Below are positions 35,008 to 44,444 of a stretch of DNA of 64,000 nt, piece by piece; the stretch's first letter is position 1, and each line of letters starts with the position of its first letter. This DNA comes from Rhizobium sp. Root1212 (GTDB taxonomy: Bacteria; Pseudomonadota; Alphaproteobacteria; Rhizobiales; Rhizobiaceae), in contig NZ_LMDA01000009.1 in NCBI RefSeq assembly GCF_001424985.1, forward strand, positions 1 through 64,000, in the 5' to 3' direction. The translations under genes and the position numbers were made by a program. Below the pieces are notes generated by a model that saw only the letters and a list, made by a program, of their open reading frames with translations, had not been told where the DNA came from and made no database searches.

Positions 35008-35128
35008 CAGCACCGCAGGGCCACTTTGGAGGAATCCGTCCGCTCCCGCGCTCAAACACTGCACCGCATCCATGTCGCCTTCACCGGCGCGTGGGAGAAC
35101 TTGTCTGCCGTCGTGAGGTATAATAGCC

Positions 35129-35626
35129 ATGGAAAACACCACGGACCCATTCTTCGAAGACTTGTCGATTGGGTACACGGTCTGGAGCGGAAGCCGGTTA
35201 GTCACGAAGGACGAGATTATCGACTTCGCGAAGCTCTGGGACCCTCAACCCTTTCATACCGATGAAGCCAAGTCAGGCGACACCTTTTTCGGTAAGCTTG
35301 TAGCAAGTGGTGCCCATACCTATGCGATTACAATGAGATTAGGTGTCGATAGCAGAGTCCTGACCGGCAACGCTGTCGCCGGTTTCGGGGTAGATGAGAT
35401 GCGCTTTCGAGCGCCCGTCTTACCGGAAAGCAGGTTACTTGCGCGCTTCACGGTGCGCGCGATGCGACCTTCCAGTAGCAAAACTGGACTGGGAATCGTC
35501 AAATGGGAAGCCGAGACCTTTGATCAGGACGGCACCTGTGTGTTGTCTGCGTTCATAACGAACCTGTACCGACGGCGGGAGTCTGCCGTTGGAGCCGAGG
35601 CGTCATCATCCGGGAGCATGAAATGA
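35129..35626 (+). CDS. MaoC-family dehydratase (hot-dog fold)
   Basis: A 165-residue hot-dog protein with the hydratase motif region AKLWDPQPFHTDEAKSGDTFFGKLVASGAHTYAI, containing the Asp/His pair of (R)-specific enoyl-CoA hydratases. It is the usual size for single-domain MaoC proteins. It overlaps the next gene (a thioesterase) by 4 bp, so both probably act on the same CoA ester. A second MaoC gene lies at 57725-58195. Confidence 0.87.
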   Translation: MENTTDPFFEDLSIGYTVWSGSRLVTKDEIIDFAKLWDPQPFHTDEAKSGDTFFGKLVASGAHTYAITMRLGVDSRVLTGNAVAGFGVDEMRFRAPVLPESRLLARFTVRAMRPSSSKTGLGIVKWEAETFDQDGTCVLSAFITNLYRRRESAVGAEASSSGSMK

Positions 35627-36045
35627 GAACCTATTCCGCCGTCGTTTATCCGGCGGCCTGTGACGCGATGGGGCACATGAATGTTCAATACTATGTCGCA
35701 GCGTTTGACCAAGCTATGTGGCACTTGGTGCACGCATTGGGGTACCGTACTGAATGGCAGAAAGAGAGGGGGGAGGGTTGGGCCGATGTCCAGCACAACG
35801 TCAGCTTCTCAAAGGAATTGGCGGTAGGCAGCCTCTTCTATGTCGAAAGCGCGGTGTCGAACATCGGAGGCAAGTCCCTCACGAGCTTCCATCGGCTCTA
35901 CAATATAAATGGCGAGTTGAGCGCATCGAACGAAATCAAGTCAGTCTATTTTGACCTGGTGGAGCGCAAAGGGTTGGTGCTCCCTGACGAGATAAGATTG
36001 AACGCCGAAAAGCACCTCGAACACAAAAAACTGCCCGGAAATTGA
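35623..36045 (+). CDS. Acyl-CoA thioesterase (4HBT hot-dog family)
   Basis: A 140-residue hot-dog thioesterase with the YbgC/4HBT motif DAMGHMNVQYYVAAFDQAMWHL, which includes the catalytic Asp. It should hydrolyse an acyl-CoA to the free acid and CoA. It is translationally coupled to the MaoC gene upstream (ATGA), and is followed closely by the NDH-2-type gene. Confidence 0.87.
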   Translation: MRTYSAVVYPAACDAMGHMNVQYYVAAFDQAMWHLVHALGYRTEWQKERGEGWADVQHNVSFSKELAVGSLFYVESAVSNIGGKSLTSFHRLYNINGELSASNEIKSVYFDLVERKGLVLPDEIRLNAEKHLEHKKLPGN

Positions 36046-36107
36046 ATATTGCCACCCTGCCTTTGGATGGACTGAGGGCGGGACGTTACAGCGGAAGGGG
36101 TGCACCC

Positions 36108-37370
36108 ATGACTGATCATCACCTTGTTGTTGTTGGCGGCGGTTTCGCGGGTTTGCAACTCGTCAATGACCTTAAAGGCGTACCGATCAAGATCACACTT
36201 ATCGACAGGCGCAATCATCATCTGTTCCAGCCGCTTCTCTACCAAGTCGCCACGACTTTGCTCGCGACATCCGAAATCGCCTGGCCTATCCGTTCGCTTT
36301 ACCGGGACAGACCGGAAGTGCAGACGCTTCTCGGGGAAGTCGTTGCGGTCGACCGGTTGGCAAAGAAGGTCGTTTTGAGCAGCGGGGAGAATATCTCTAA
36401 CGACACGCTCGTACTCGCGACTGGTGCCACTCACGCCTATTTTGGAAGGGACGATTGGGAACATGTCGCACCTGGTCTTAAAACCCTAGAAGACGCGACT
36501 ACAATCCGGCGGCGGGTATTACTTGCTTTTGAACTCGCTGAGCGGGCTCGCTCCGAGGAGGAGAAGGAGGCACTGCTCACGTTCGCAATCGTAGGGGCAG
36601 GCCCCACCGGCGTCGAACTCGCAGGAATTATCGCAGAGTTGGCTCATCGAACCCTACCCGCAGAGTTTAGGGCAATCGATACACGGAAGACCAAGGTGCT
36701 GTTGGTGGAGGCAGGAAGCCGTATCCTGTCGACGTTCGATGAGAAGCTATCGAAATACGCTCAACAGAGCCTTGCGAAACGTGGAGTGAATGTGCTTCTG
36801 GGTAAACCAGTTACCGAGTGCACGGGGGATGGGGTGACTGTGGCCGAGAACTTCATACCCTGTAAGACAATTATTTGGGCCGCTGGGGTAAAGGCGTCAC
36901 CTGCTGCACGGTGGCTCGACGTCGATGCTGATCGAGCGGGCAGGGCGATTGTCGATGAAAATCTGACTGTCCTTAGCGACCCGGCAGTCTTCGTAATCGG
37001 GGACACGGCGTCGGTTATCCAGATGGGGAAGCATGTACCTGGAATCGCTCCTGCTGCGAAGCAGCAAGGCGCTTACGTGGCAAAGGTGATCAAGAATCGG
37101 CTTGTCAACAAGCAGCCACCGTCACCGTTTCGTTATCGCCACCAAGGCAGCCTCGCGACCATCGGAAACAATTCAGCGATTATCGATTTCGGCAAACTGA
37201 AGCTGCGCGGTTGGCTGGCTTGGTGGGTCTGGGGATTCGCCCATATCTATTTCCTAATCGGAACACGGCGGCGCTTTGCGGTAGCCTGGAGCTGGTTATG
37301 GATTTCCATAAGCGGCCAACATAGCGCTCGACTGATAACCCAGCGCGAAACTATCCGGGACGCAACGTGA
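36108..37370 (+). CDS. ndh: Type II NADH:quinone oxidoreductase-like flavoprotein
   Basis: A 420-residue NDH-2: FAD motif LVVVGGGFAGLQLVNDL, NADH motif FAIVGAGPTGVELAGIIAEL, and a C-terminal amphipathic/hydrophobic tail (LAWWVWGFAHIYFLIGTRRRF) for membrane attachment. It transfers electrons from NADH to quinone without pumping protons. The ATG at 36108 has GGAAGGGG upstream; a TTG at 36042 would add 22 unconvincing residues. In this operon it may re-oxidise the NADH made by the catabolic dehydrogenases. Confidence 0.88.
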   Translation: MTDHHLVVVGGGFAGLQLVNDLKGVPIKITLIDRRNHHLFQPLLYQVATTLLATSEIAWPIRSLYRDRPEVQTLLGEVVAVDRLAKKVVLSSGENISNDTLVLATGATHAYFGRDDWEHVAPGLKTLEDATTIRRRVLLAFELAERARSEEEKEALLTFAIVGAGPTGVELAGIIAELAHRTLPAEFRAIDTRKTKVLLVEAGSRILSTFDEKLSKYAQQSLAKRGVNVLLGKPVTECTGDGVTVAENFIPCKTIIWAAGVKASPAARWLDVDADRAGRAIVDENLTVLSDPAVFVIGDTASVIQMGKHVPGIAPAAKQQGAYVAKVIKNRLVNKQPPSPFRYRHQGSLATIGNNSAIIDFGKLKLRGWLAWWVWGFAHIYFLIGTRRRFAVAWSWLWISISGQHSARLITQRETIRDAT

Positions 37371-37383
37371 TCCCAACTAAACC

Positions 37384-38022
37384 CTATGCCGATTTAGTGG
37401 AGCGGGTATTTGTCGAGATTCCCGCCCTGACGAGCAATGTCTCAAGCATGTCGTCGCACAGTTCCTTGGCTCGGGAGGTTGGGTCGGAGAGATATTGAAG
37501 GCTACAACCATCGATGATCACCAGCAGTGCTCGGGAGAACCGGTCAACGTCCCATTCGCAGCTTTCGCCAGCAATCTCCAAGGATTTGGAGAGCATTTCC
37601 GAAAGTTCTAAGATGTACGAGGGGTAGATCGTTGCGGCTAACTCGGCTTTGTCGTTTCTCATGGCCCAGAGAGGCAACTCGAACTGCGCCATCGCATCAG
37701 TCGGAGTGCTCACCAATGCTTCCCACCAGGCTTCAACCATCTGACGGGCAGCTGACCGCATGCCTCCTTCAGTCGAAAAGCTGATAACGTCAGTGATCAT
37801 CGCGCGTAGCCAGCGTTGAATTGCTGCGGCGAGTAGAGCGTCCTTATCTTCGAAACAGTAGTGAACTGTCGCCAGCTGAGCACCCGCCTCCGCAGCTACA
37901 GCTCTCATGGTTGCCGCCTGAACTCCATCGCGGCGCATGACGTTAATGGTGGCGTCGATCAGCTGCTCTCGCCTGTCGGCCGTCGATACTCTCACAATTT
38001 TTTTGGCCATTTCTAAATCCAT
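37384..38022 (-). CDS. TetR-family regulator (second)
   Basis: A 212-residue TetR protein with helix-turn-helix MRAVAAEAGAQLATVHYCFEDKD and a ligand domain containing QFELPLWAMRNDKAEL, clearly related to the regulator at 20886. ATGs at 38022 and 38010 are both possible; neither has a strong ribosome site, and the longer open frame further upstream is not protein-like. It is divergent from the TorT-like/ABC/molybdoenzyme operon and is the natural candidate to control it. BetI-like architecture, ligand unknown. Confidence 0.87.
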   Translation of the reverse strand: MDLEMAKKIVRVSTADRREQLIDATINVMRRDGVQAATMRAVAAEAGAQLATVHYCFEDKDALLAAAIQRWLRAMITDVISFSTEGGMRSAARQMVEAWWEALVSTPTDAMAQFELPLWAMRNDKAELAATIYPSYILELSEMLSKSLEIAGESCEWDVDRFSRALLVIIDGCSLQYLSDPTSRAKELCDDMLETLLVRAGISTNTRSTKSA

Positions 38023-38075
38023 ACAAGTGCAGTCGCACGCTATCTCGCCAACTAGTGCCGAGCAACAAATTTGAT

Positions 38076-38106
38076 CATGGACGATTGACTTAGACAAGTG
38101 TCCATG
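38076..38106. promoter_or_regulatory. Inverted repeat CATGGAC-N17-GTCCATG before the TorT-like operon
   Basis: Perfect seven-base arms in the 265-bp divergent gap, with a smaller dyad ACTT-AGAC-AAGT at 38088-38099 inside. No good match to the WKACY-N4-RGTMW motif was found here, so this promoter may answer to the second TetR instead. Confidence 0.45.
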
Positions 38107-38287
38107 TTTCGTTATTGCTGCAGTCTTTATATCTGCCGCGCTTAGATCGGCGAGTTTAAGACCGTATGGGAGTGTCGGGCAGTTCGGAGGAATCGCTCGC
38201 AAACATAGAAAATCAGCAGATAGCCACGTGGAGATCGTCGATCCCGCGCAGGGTGAACTTTGCCCAAATTTTAAAGGGGAACATCGA

Positions 38288-39484
38288 ATGAAGAGAAAAA
38301 ACTGCACAATGTTGTTCGCTGCCGCACTGATCGCATCAGGCGTAACAGGCACTCAAGCGCAGGACAGGCCCCAACCGTTGCCAACGGTTGCAGAAGCGCA
38401 CGGCGTGTTCGCTGACAACTCCAAAAATTCAGTCGAGTCGATAAAGAATGCTGTGACAGCTGGAGACTGGGCCGTGCCGGTTGAAGTGATCGGCTGTGAA
38501 ACGGCGGGTTGCGACGGCGCGCGAACGCCTTCCGTTTATACCCCCCTTCCGGTCAGCGAGATTTCCGGCAAATGGAATATCTGCGCGGTGCTACCACATG
38601 TAAAAGACCCATATTGGGTTGGGCAAGACGCTGGCTTGGTCGATGAAGCTAAACGCACAGGTGTCACCTTGCAGGTCTTTGAAGCTGGCGGCTACACCGA
38701 GATCAGCAAACAGCTCAATCAGATTTCAAATTGCGTTGCCAGCGGTGCAAACGCAGTCCTGGTTGGTGCGGTCAGCAGTGACGCGCTCAATCCGGTGATC
38801 GAGGAAATCGCCGCTCAGGGGATCGTCGTAATCGACTACGTGAACGGGGTCAGCTCCCCAGCCGTTGCAGGGCGGGCACTTTTCGAGCACTGCACGCTCG
38901 GCGGCTACATGGGCAAGCATCTGAAGGAAACCGGGGAACCGGTCAAAGCAGTATGGTTCCCAGGTCCGGCAGGTGTCAGTTCGCTTGAAACCATGATCCG
39001 GTGCTTCAAGGAGCAGGCCGAGGGTGGGGACGTAGAGGTGCTCGGTGTCAGCTATGGCGATACCGGCAAGGACGCGCAACTGAACCTTATTGAAAACGCT
39101 CTCTCTGCGTATCCTGAGATGAACTACATCCTGGGAAGCGCTGTCACGGCAGATGCCGCAACAGGCCCGCTCAACGAACGCGGTCTCACCTCGAAGGTAA
39201 AAACGGCTTCCTACTACTTTACGCCAGAAGTCTACGCTGGCCTGGAAAACGGCTCCATCACCTGCGCAAGCGCGGGCAATGACAGGATTTTGTCTCGCAT
39301 CGCGATGGATATGGCGATCCGCGTCCTTGAGAAGAAGCCATTCCACGGCAGCTCCTACATCGGGATGGCGGCTAACGTCATCTGCGGCAAAGGTGCAGGC
39401 GAAAAGAACGATAATCTCAGCACGCTCATCAAGGAGCTTAATCTCCCTCCGGAAGGTTTCCGGCCGGTCTTCAGCGTGAACTGA
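38288..39484 (+). CDS. TorT-like periplasmic binding protein
   Basis: A 398-residue protein with a signal peptide of about 25 residues (ending GTQAQD) and the Peripla_BP_4 fold of sugar-type binding proteins. Blocks resembling E. coli TorT are visible: WNICAVLPHVKDPYWVG, EAGGYTEISKQLNQISNC and the C-terminal LPPEGFRPVFSVN. TorT senses trimethylamine N-oxide with the TorS kinase; here no TorS is present and the protein is followed by an ABC ATPase and permease, so it probably serves as the importer's substrate-binding subunit. The ATG at 38288 has a GGGGAA site. Confidence 0.85.
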   Translation: MKRKNCTMLFAAALIASGVTGTQAQDRPQPLPTVAEAHGVFADNSKNSVESIKNAVTAGDWAVPVEVIGCETAGCDGARTPSVYTPLPVSEISGKWNICAVLPHVKDPYWVGQDAGLVDEAKRTGVTLQVFEAGGYTEISKQLNQISNCVASGANAVLVGAVSSDALNPVIEEIAAQGIVVIDYVNGVSSPAVAGRALFEHCTLGGYMGKHLKETGEPVKAVWFPGPAGVSSLETMIRCFKEQAEGGDVEVLGVSYGDTGKDAQLNLIENALSAYPEMNYILGSAVTADAATGPLNERGLTSKVKTASYYFTPEVYAGLENGSITCASAGNDRILSRIAMDMAIRVLEKKPFHGSSYIGMAANVICGKGAGEKNDNLSTLIKELNLPPEGFRPVFSVN

Positions 39485-39495
39485 GGTTCGGAAAT

Positions 39496-41007
39496 ATGAC
39501 TTCAAGCACCACAACGGTGGCCGAGACCCGGAACCTCTGCAAGAGCTTCCTGGCTGTCACCGCCTTGAAAGACATGTCGGTTGGCTTCCAAGCTGGCACC
39601 GTTCATGTTCTTTTTGGAGAGAATGGTGCCGGAAAATCGACGTTGATCTCGCTGCTTTCAGGCATTCATAAGCCCGATTCTGGCGAGATCATATTCGACG
39701 GACGGAACGTCTCTTTTTCAAGCCCCCGCGTTGCGCGGGAGCTTGGTATCTCGGCTGTCTACCAGGAGCCCGCGCTCATACCTCAGCTAACTGTTGCTGA
39801 GAACCTGACGTTGGGGAGAGAGCCGCTGAAAAGCGCTTTTCTGGATCGGCAAGCTCAAGAGAGGCTCGCCAGAGCTGCGCTCGACAGAATTGGCTCAAAA
39901 ATCCCTCTATCAGCGTTTGCGCGCGACCTTAGTCGGGCGGAGCAACAGGTGGTGGAAATGGCACGAGCCTTGCAAGACTCCGCCAAGCTCCTGATCCTTG
40001 ACGAACCCACCGCCTCCCTTACCGAAGAAGAAACGGAACAGCTTTTCAAAATCGTGATGCGGCTTCGCGAGCAAGGTATCGCGATGATCTATATCACCCA
40101 CCGTATGGCGGAAATCCGTCGTATCGGTGACGTGGTCTCGGTGATGCGCGACGGTTGTTTGATCAAGACGACGGCAGTGCCTGATGTGAGCGACCAGGAA
40201 CTGGTCGAGTTGATGACCGGGCGGAAAGTGGAAGCGCTTTTCCCACAAAAGCTCCTCCACACGGTGCCTGGCGGGTTGGAATTGGTCAATGTCTCGAACG
40301 ACGCGCTTAAGGATATTAGCCTTCATGTGAGGCGTGGCGAGATTGTGGGGGTAGGTGGGCTCGTCGGTTCTGGTAAATCCGACATTGGCAAGGTCTGTTT
40401 CGGTATGTCGCCGTTGACGCGCGGTAGGATCGAAATAGACGGTAGCGATGCTGGCCCAGCTTCCCCCCAAAGACGTCTGGAGCGTGGTGTCATCCACTAT
40501 CCATCGGACCGAAAAAAGGAAGGTTTGATCAGCGTACAAACCGCCAGGGAAAACGTAACCCTGTCCGCGCTCGATAAGTGGCTTGGATTTTTACGCTTCA
40601 TTCGCAGGAAAGCAGAACGCAATGATGCCGATGCCATCTTGGCCAAACTTTCCTTGAGGCCATTCCATCCAGACGCGCTCCCCAGCACGTTCTCGGGTGG
40701 GAACCAACAGAAGATCGTTCTCGCACGCGGTTTTACGCGTCCGTATGCAGTTCATATCTTCGATGAGCCGACTGCTGGTGTCGATGTAGGTGCACGAGCC
40801 GAAATCTACCAAGCTATGCACGGGCTTGCCAAGGAGGGGGCAGCTGTACTCGTCATATCTTCCGACCTCCCTGAGATCGTGAACCTTGTCCACCGGGCGT
40901 ACGTCGTCGCGCACGGCCGGATCGTCGGCGAGTTCACTGGGGCTGACCTCAGTGAAAAGACCATGCTCCCTTACTTTTTCCACGAACCGGAAATGAATGT
41001 ACAATGA
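39496..41007 (+). CDS. Sugar-type ABC transporter ATPase (RbsA-like, two domains)
   Basis: A 503-residue tandem ATPase. The first domain has Walker A GENGAGKST, a signature variant LSRAEQQVV and LLILDEPTASL; the second has a degenerate P-loop (GGLVGSGKSDIG), FSGGNQQKIV and IFDEPTAGVDVG. Two-domain ATPases of this kind energise ribose/xylose-type importers. It overlaps the permease gene by 4 bp. Confidence 0.92.
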   Translation: MTSSTTTVAETRNLCKSFLAVTALKDMSVGFQAGTVHVLFGENGAGKSTLISLLSGIHKPDSGEIIFDGRNVSFSSPRVARELGISAVYQEPALIPQLTVAENLTLGREPLKSAFLDRQAQERLARAALDRIGSKIPLSAFARDLSRAEQQVVEMARALQDSAKLLILDEPTASLTEEETEQLFKIVMRLREQGIAMIYITHRMAEIRRIGDVVSVMRDGCLIKTTAVPDVSDQELVELMTGRKVEALFPQKLLHTVPGGLELVNVSNDALKDISLHVRRGEIVGVGGLVGSGKSDIGKVCFGMSPLTRGRIEIDGSDAGPASPQRRLERGVIHYPSDRKKEGLISVQTARENVTLSALDKWLGFLRFIRRKAERNDADAILAKLSLRPFHPDALPSTFSGGNQQKIVLARGFTRPYAVHIFDEPTAGVDVGARAEIYQAMHGLAKEGAAVLVISSDLPEIVNLVHRAYVVAHGRIVGEFTGADLSEKTMLPYFFHEPEMNVQ

Positions 41008-42038
41008 CCACTTTCACTACTACGGCTGAGGCCAAATCCTCTCGACCAGCTCCCTCGAACAGAGCTGGAACGTTTTTCCGGCGGCAGTTTGTGATCTACG
41101 GGATTCTACCGCTGCTCCTGGTTGTGCTTGTCGCAGCCTTTGGCTGGATCGAACCGCGATTCTTATCCTATGGTAATCTCATCAATGTTTCGCGCCAGGT
41201 AAGCTATTTGGGGATCATCTCGCTTGCCCAGATGCTCTACCTGATCACCAGAAACTACGACCTCTCAAACGGAGCAACGGTCGCTCTTTCGTCCGTCTCC
41301 TGCGCGCTGGTGATGACAAACACCTTTCCCGACGACCCGGCAATGGCGATTGCGGCTGGCCTCGCCTCAACGCTTGTACTGGGGCTGGTCATTGGCTTGA
41401 TGAACAGTACCCTGATCGCCGTCTATAAAATAAACTCTTTCATGGTGACCTTGGGCGTTGGTTCGGCCGCGACCGGCGTAGCTTTGCTCATTTCTGGTGG
41501 CACTCCCGTTTCGGGACTGCCACCCGCATTTGCGCGGTATTTTGGCGGTACCTCGGTCATGGGCATACCTCTTCCCTTGATCCTGTTCGCCGTGGTGATC
41601 ATCGCGGTTTATGTGCTTCTCAACTGGACACGAGTTGGTCGGCAAGCCTATGCGGTGGGCGGAAACGACCACGCGGCGTACCAGGCAGGGGTCAACGTCA
41701 AGCGGACACTGTTCACGATGATGGTGCTCGGGAGCCTCTTCGCCGCTTTCGTGGGTGTCATTTTGACAGCTCGCATTTCCACGGGGGAGGCGAACATCGG
41801 TCTCCAATACCCAATGCAGTCGATTATCGCATGCGTTATCGGTGGTATTGCGTTGTCGGGAGGTGAAGGGCGAGTTTCTGGCGCAGTCATGGGAGCGTTA
41901 TTTATCGTCCTTCTTAGCAACGGTATGGACCTTATCCGGGTCCAAAGCTACGTCCAGGATATCCTCCTTGGCGCGCTCCTGGTGCTCGCACTGCTCGTCG
42001 ACCGGCTCCGCGCTCGCGTCCGACTGAAGCCGGTTTGA
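41004..42038 (+). CDS. Sugar-type ABC transporter permease (RbsC-like)
   Basis: A 344-residue protein with about ten helices and the BPD_transp_2 block NWTRVGRQAYAVGGNDHAAYQAGVNVKR followed by FTMMVLGSLFAAFVGVILTAR. It forms the homodimeric channel of the importer with the upstream ATPase and TorT-like protein. The next gene begins 28 bp later. Confidence 0.92.
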   Translation: MTTFTTTAEAKSSRPAPSNRAGTFFRRQFVIYGILPLLLVVLVAAFGWIEPRFLSYGNLINVSRQVSYLGIISLAQMLYLITRNYDLSNGATVALSSVSCALVMTNTFPDDPAMAIAAGLASTLVLGLVIGLMNSTLIAVYKINSFMVTLGVGSAATGVALLISGGTPVSGLPPAFARYFGGTSVMGIPLPLILFAVVIIAVYVLLNWTRVGRQAYAVGGNDHAAYQAGVNVKRTLFTMMVLGSLFAAFVGVILTARISTGEANIGLQYPMQSIIACVIGGIALSGGEGRVSGAVMGALFIVLLSNGMDLIRVQSYVQDILLGALLVLALLVDRLRARVRLKPV

Positions 42039-42066
42039 CGGTTATGCCGGATAGATTGGACATACG

Positions 42067-44403
42067 ATGACTGACCGTCGCTCAACGCAACGCTCTCCGG
42101 TGGAACGCCCCCCGGAGAGGCTAACAGCTGGCCATTGGGGAATCTCGGAAGTCATGGAAAATGGCGGGAGATTCTCCCTTCGCAACTGGAGCAAGGACCC
42201 TAATCCGACCCAGATCGGCCTCGACCAAATGTCTGAGGCAACAGAAGCTATGCGAGTACGACGCCCGTCATTTCGTAAGGGATGGCTCAATCGCGGCGCG
42301 GGCAACTCTGGAGATCAGCGAGGTAGCGAACCGTTCGTTGAAGTGCCGTGGGATGAGGCCAATGAAATTATCGCCATAGAATTGTCGCGAGTAATCGAAA
42401 CCCATGGAAATGACGCCGTCTATGGCGGATCGTACGGCTGGGGAAGCGCCGGAAGGTTTCATCATGCCCAAAGTCAAATCCATAGGTTCCTGAGTTCAAT
42501 CGGCGGCTACGTACGCTCGAAGGATTCGTACAGCTACGGAGCAGGGTCTGTCATTCTTCCCCACATCGTCGCTCCGATGGACACTTTACTCGATCAGCAT
42601 TCCGACTGGAGCGTGTTGGCGGAAAACACCGATTTATTCGTCGCTTTCGGCGGCTTGCAGATCAAAAACACACAGATGACGGCAGGGGGCGTGAGCAGGC
42701 ATAACGTCTTGGATGCTTTCAAAAGGATGCAATCGAGGGGAACGCGCTTTATCAACATCAGCCCATTGCGCTCCGGTAATGGTGTGGAGATGGAGTGGCT
42801 ACCCATCCGCCCGAACACCGATGTCGCGATGATCCTCGCGCTTTGCTACGTCATTTTGCAAACTGAGGCGCATGATCAGGATTTTTTGAACACACACTGC
42901 GTGGGGTTTGAAAGTGTTCGCGAATACCTCTTGGGCATTTTCGATGGACAGCCGAAAGACCCGGCTTGGGCCTGTCGGATCACCGGTGTGGCCGCTGAGT
43001 ATATCGACGTTCTTGCGCGGGAACTAAGCACCAAGCGCACCATGGTGAATGCATCCTGGTCGTTGCAAAGGCAGAGACATGGAGAACAGACTTACTGGGC
43101 CATCGTGACGTTGGCGGCGATGCTCGGTCAGATTGGACTGCCTGGTGGCGGTTTCGGAGTCGGCTACGGCACGATGAATTCTGTTGGTTCAACGAACAGG
43201 CGCATTTCGGGACCCCGTCTCCCGCAAGGCCGCAATGCCGTTTCAGCCTATATTCCCGTGGCGCGTATCGCGGACATGCTTCTCAATCCAACCAAGTCCT
43301 TCACCTATGACGGGAAGGTCGGGACATATCCCGACATTCGCCTGATATACTGGGCAGGCGGTAACCCCTTCCATCACCATCAGGACCTTAATCGGTTTCT
43401 AAAAGCTTGGAAGCTTCCTGAGACGATCATCGTTCACGAACAGTATTGGACTGCTACCGCAAAGGCGTCTGATATCGTGCTGCCTGCATGTATCGCGGCC
43501 GAGAGAGATGACCTGGGGTTCGCGTCTCGCGAGGGCTATGTAATGGCGATGCATAGATTCAAAGAACCGCTGGCGGACGCCAAGAGCGACTATGACATCT
43601 TCCTTGGTATCGCAGAGAAAATGGGATTCGGAAACGCATTCGGGGAGGGGTTAGACGAGCGCGGCTGGTTGATCCGGATGTATGAGGATTTCAGGGCGAG
43701 AGTACCAAGCGATGTTAGTTTGCCGCCGTTTGATGAGTTCTGGAGAACAGGTTGGATCGATCTTGGAAGATCGCCGGAACCTCAGGTTCTATTATCGAAC
43801 TTCCGCTCCGACCCCGCATCCTTTCCTCTTCCCACTCCGTCAGGGAAGGTTGAATTGTCATCCGACGTAGTCTCGAATTTCAATTATGCGGATTGCCCGG
43901 GACGCGCCACCTGGCTTGAACCAGAGGAGTGGCTAGGTTCGACGAGCACCAGATTGCACCCGATTCATCTGGTAACCCACCAGCCTAAGCGACGACTTCA
44001 CAGCCAGCTCGATCATTCCTGTCATAGTAAGGAGGGAAAGGTGGCAGGCAGGGAGCCGATTCTCCTGAATGACCACGACGCTCAGCAGCGCAATCTTCGA
44101 ACGGGCGATCTTGTAAGAGTTTATAATGCTCGGGGTGAGTGCCTAGCGGGAGTTCAGGTAACCGAGGACGTAATGCCGGGCGTGGCAATTATGGCGACCG
44201 GCGCGTGGTTCGATCCAACCGATTGGACGAGGCCATCTTTGGAAAGCCACGGCAATCCCAATGTCCTTACTATGGATCAGGGCACGTCAGCGCTTAGCCA
44301 AGGCTGCAGTGCGCTCTCCTGTTTGGTGCAAGTCGAGCGATACCTCGATGAGGTGCCGCCGGTACGAGCCTTTGAACTTCCGATGATTGATTCAGGTGAC
44401 TGA
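42067..44403 (+). CDS. Molybdopterin oxidoreductase of the BisC/TorA (DMSO reductase) family
   Basis: A 778-residue bis-MGD enzyme. GSYGWGSAGRFHHAQSQIHRFL contains the Ser that ligates Mo in the TorA/BisC/DmsA branch (Ser in YGGSYGW). ASWSLQRQRHGEQTYWAIVTLAAMLGQIG and the C-terminal molydopterin-dinucleotide-binding domain are present. No Tat signal and no N-terminal Fe-S cysteines are visible, so it should be cytoplasmic like BisC, which reduces biotin and methionine S-oxides. Being in an operon with a TorT-like importer suggests uptake and intracellular reduction of an N- or S-oxide. Confidence 0.9.
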   Translation: MTDRRSTQRSPVERPPERLTAGHWGISEVMENGGRFSLRNWSKDPNPTQIGLDQMSEATEAMRVRRPSFRKGWLNRGAGNSGDQRGSEPFVEVPWDEANEIIAIELSRVIETHGNDAVYGGSYGWGSAGRFHHAQSQIHRFLSSIGGYVRSKDSYSYGAGSVILPHIVAPMDTLLDQHSDWSVLAENTDLFVAFGGLQIKNTQMTAGGVSRHNVLDAFKRMQSRGTRFINISPLRSGNGVEMEWLPIRPNTDVAMILALCYVILQTEAHDQDFLNTHCVGFESVREYLLGIFDGQPKDPAWACRITGVAAEYIDVLARELSTKRTMVNASWSLQRQRHGEQTYWAIVTLAAMLGQIGLPGGGFGVGYGTMNSVGSTNRRISGPRLPQGRNAVSAYIPVARIADMLLNPTKSFTYDGKVGTYPDIRLIYWAGGNPFHHHQDLNRFLKAWKLPETIIVHEQYWTATAKASDIVLPACIAAERDDLGFASREGYVMAMHRFKEPLADAKSDYDIFLGIAEKMGFGNAFGEGLDERGWLIRMYEDFRARVPSDVSLPPFDEFWRTGWIDLGRSPEPQVLLSNFRSDPASFPLPTPSGKVELSSDVVSNFNYADCPGRATWLEPEEWLGSTSTRLHPIHLVTHQPKRRLHSQLDHSCHSKEGKVAGREPILLNDHDAQQRNLRTGDLVRVYNARGECLAGVQVTEDVMPGVAIMATGAWFDPTDWTRPSLESHGNPNVLTMDQGTSALSQGCSALSCLVQVERYLDEVPPVRAFELPMIDSGD

Positions 44404-44444
44404 TCGGAGGCACGAACAGCCACTTGCTGCATCAGGCCGCCCCG

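Noticed and set aside
38022-38352. Long N-terminal extension of the second TetR (open to 38352)
   Set aside because: The extra residues are cysteine- and proline-rich and unlike TetR N-termini, overlap the divergent operon's leader region, and lack a ribosome site.
38726-39514. A 262-codon minus-strand frame
   Set aside because: Antisense to the TorT-like binding-protein gene and not protein-like.
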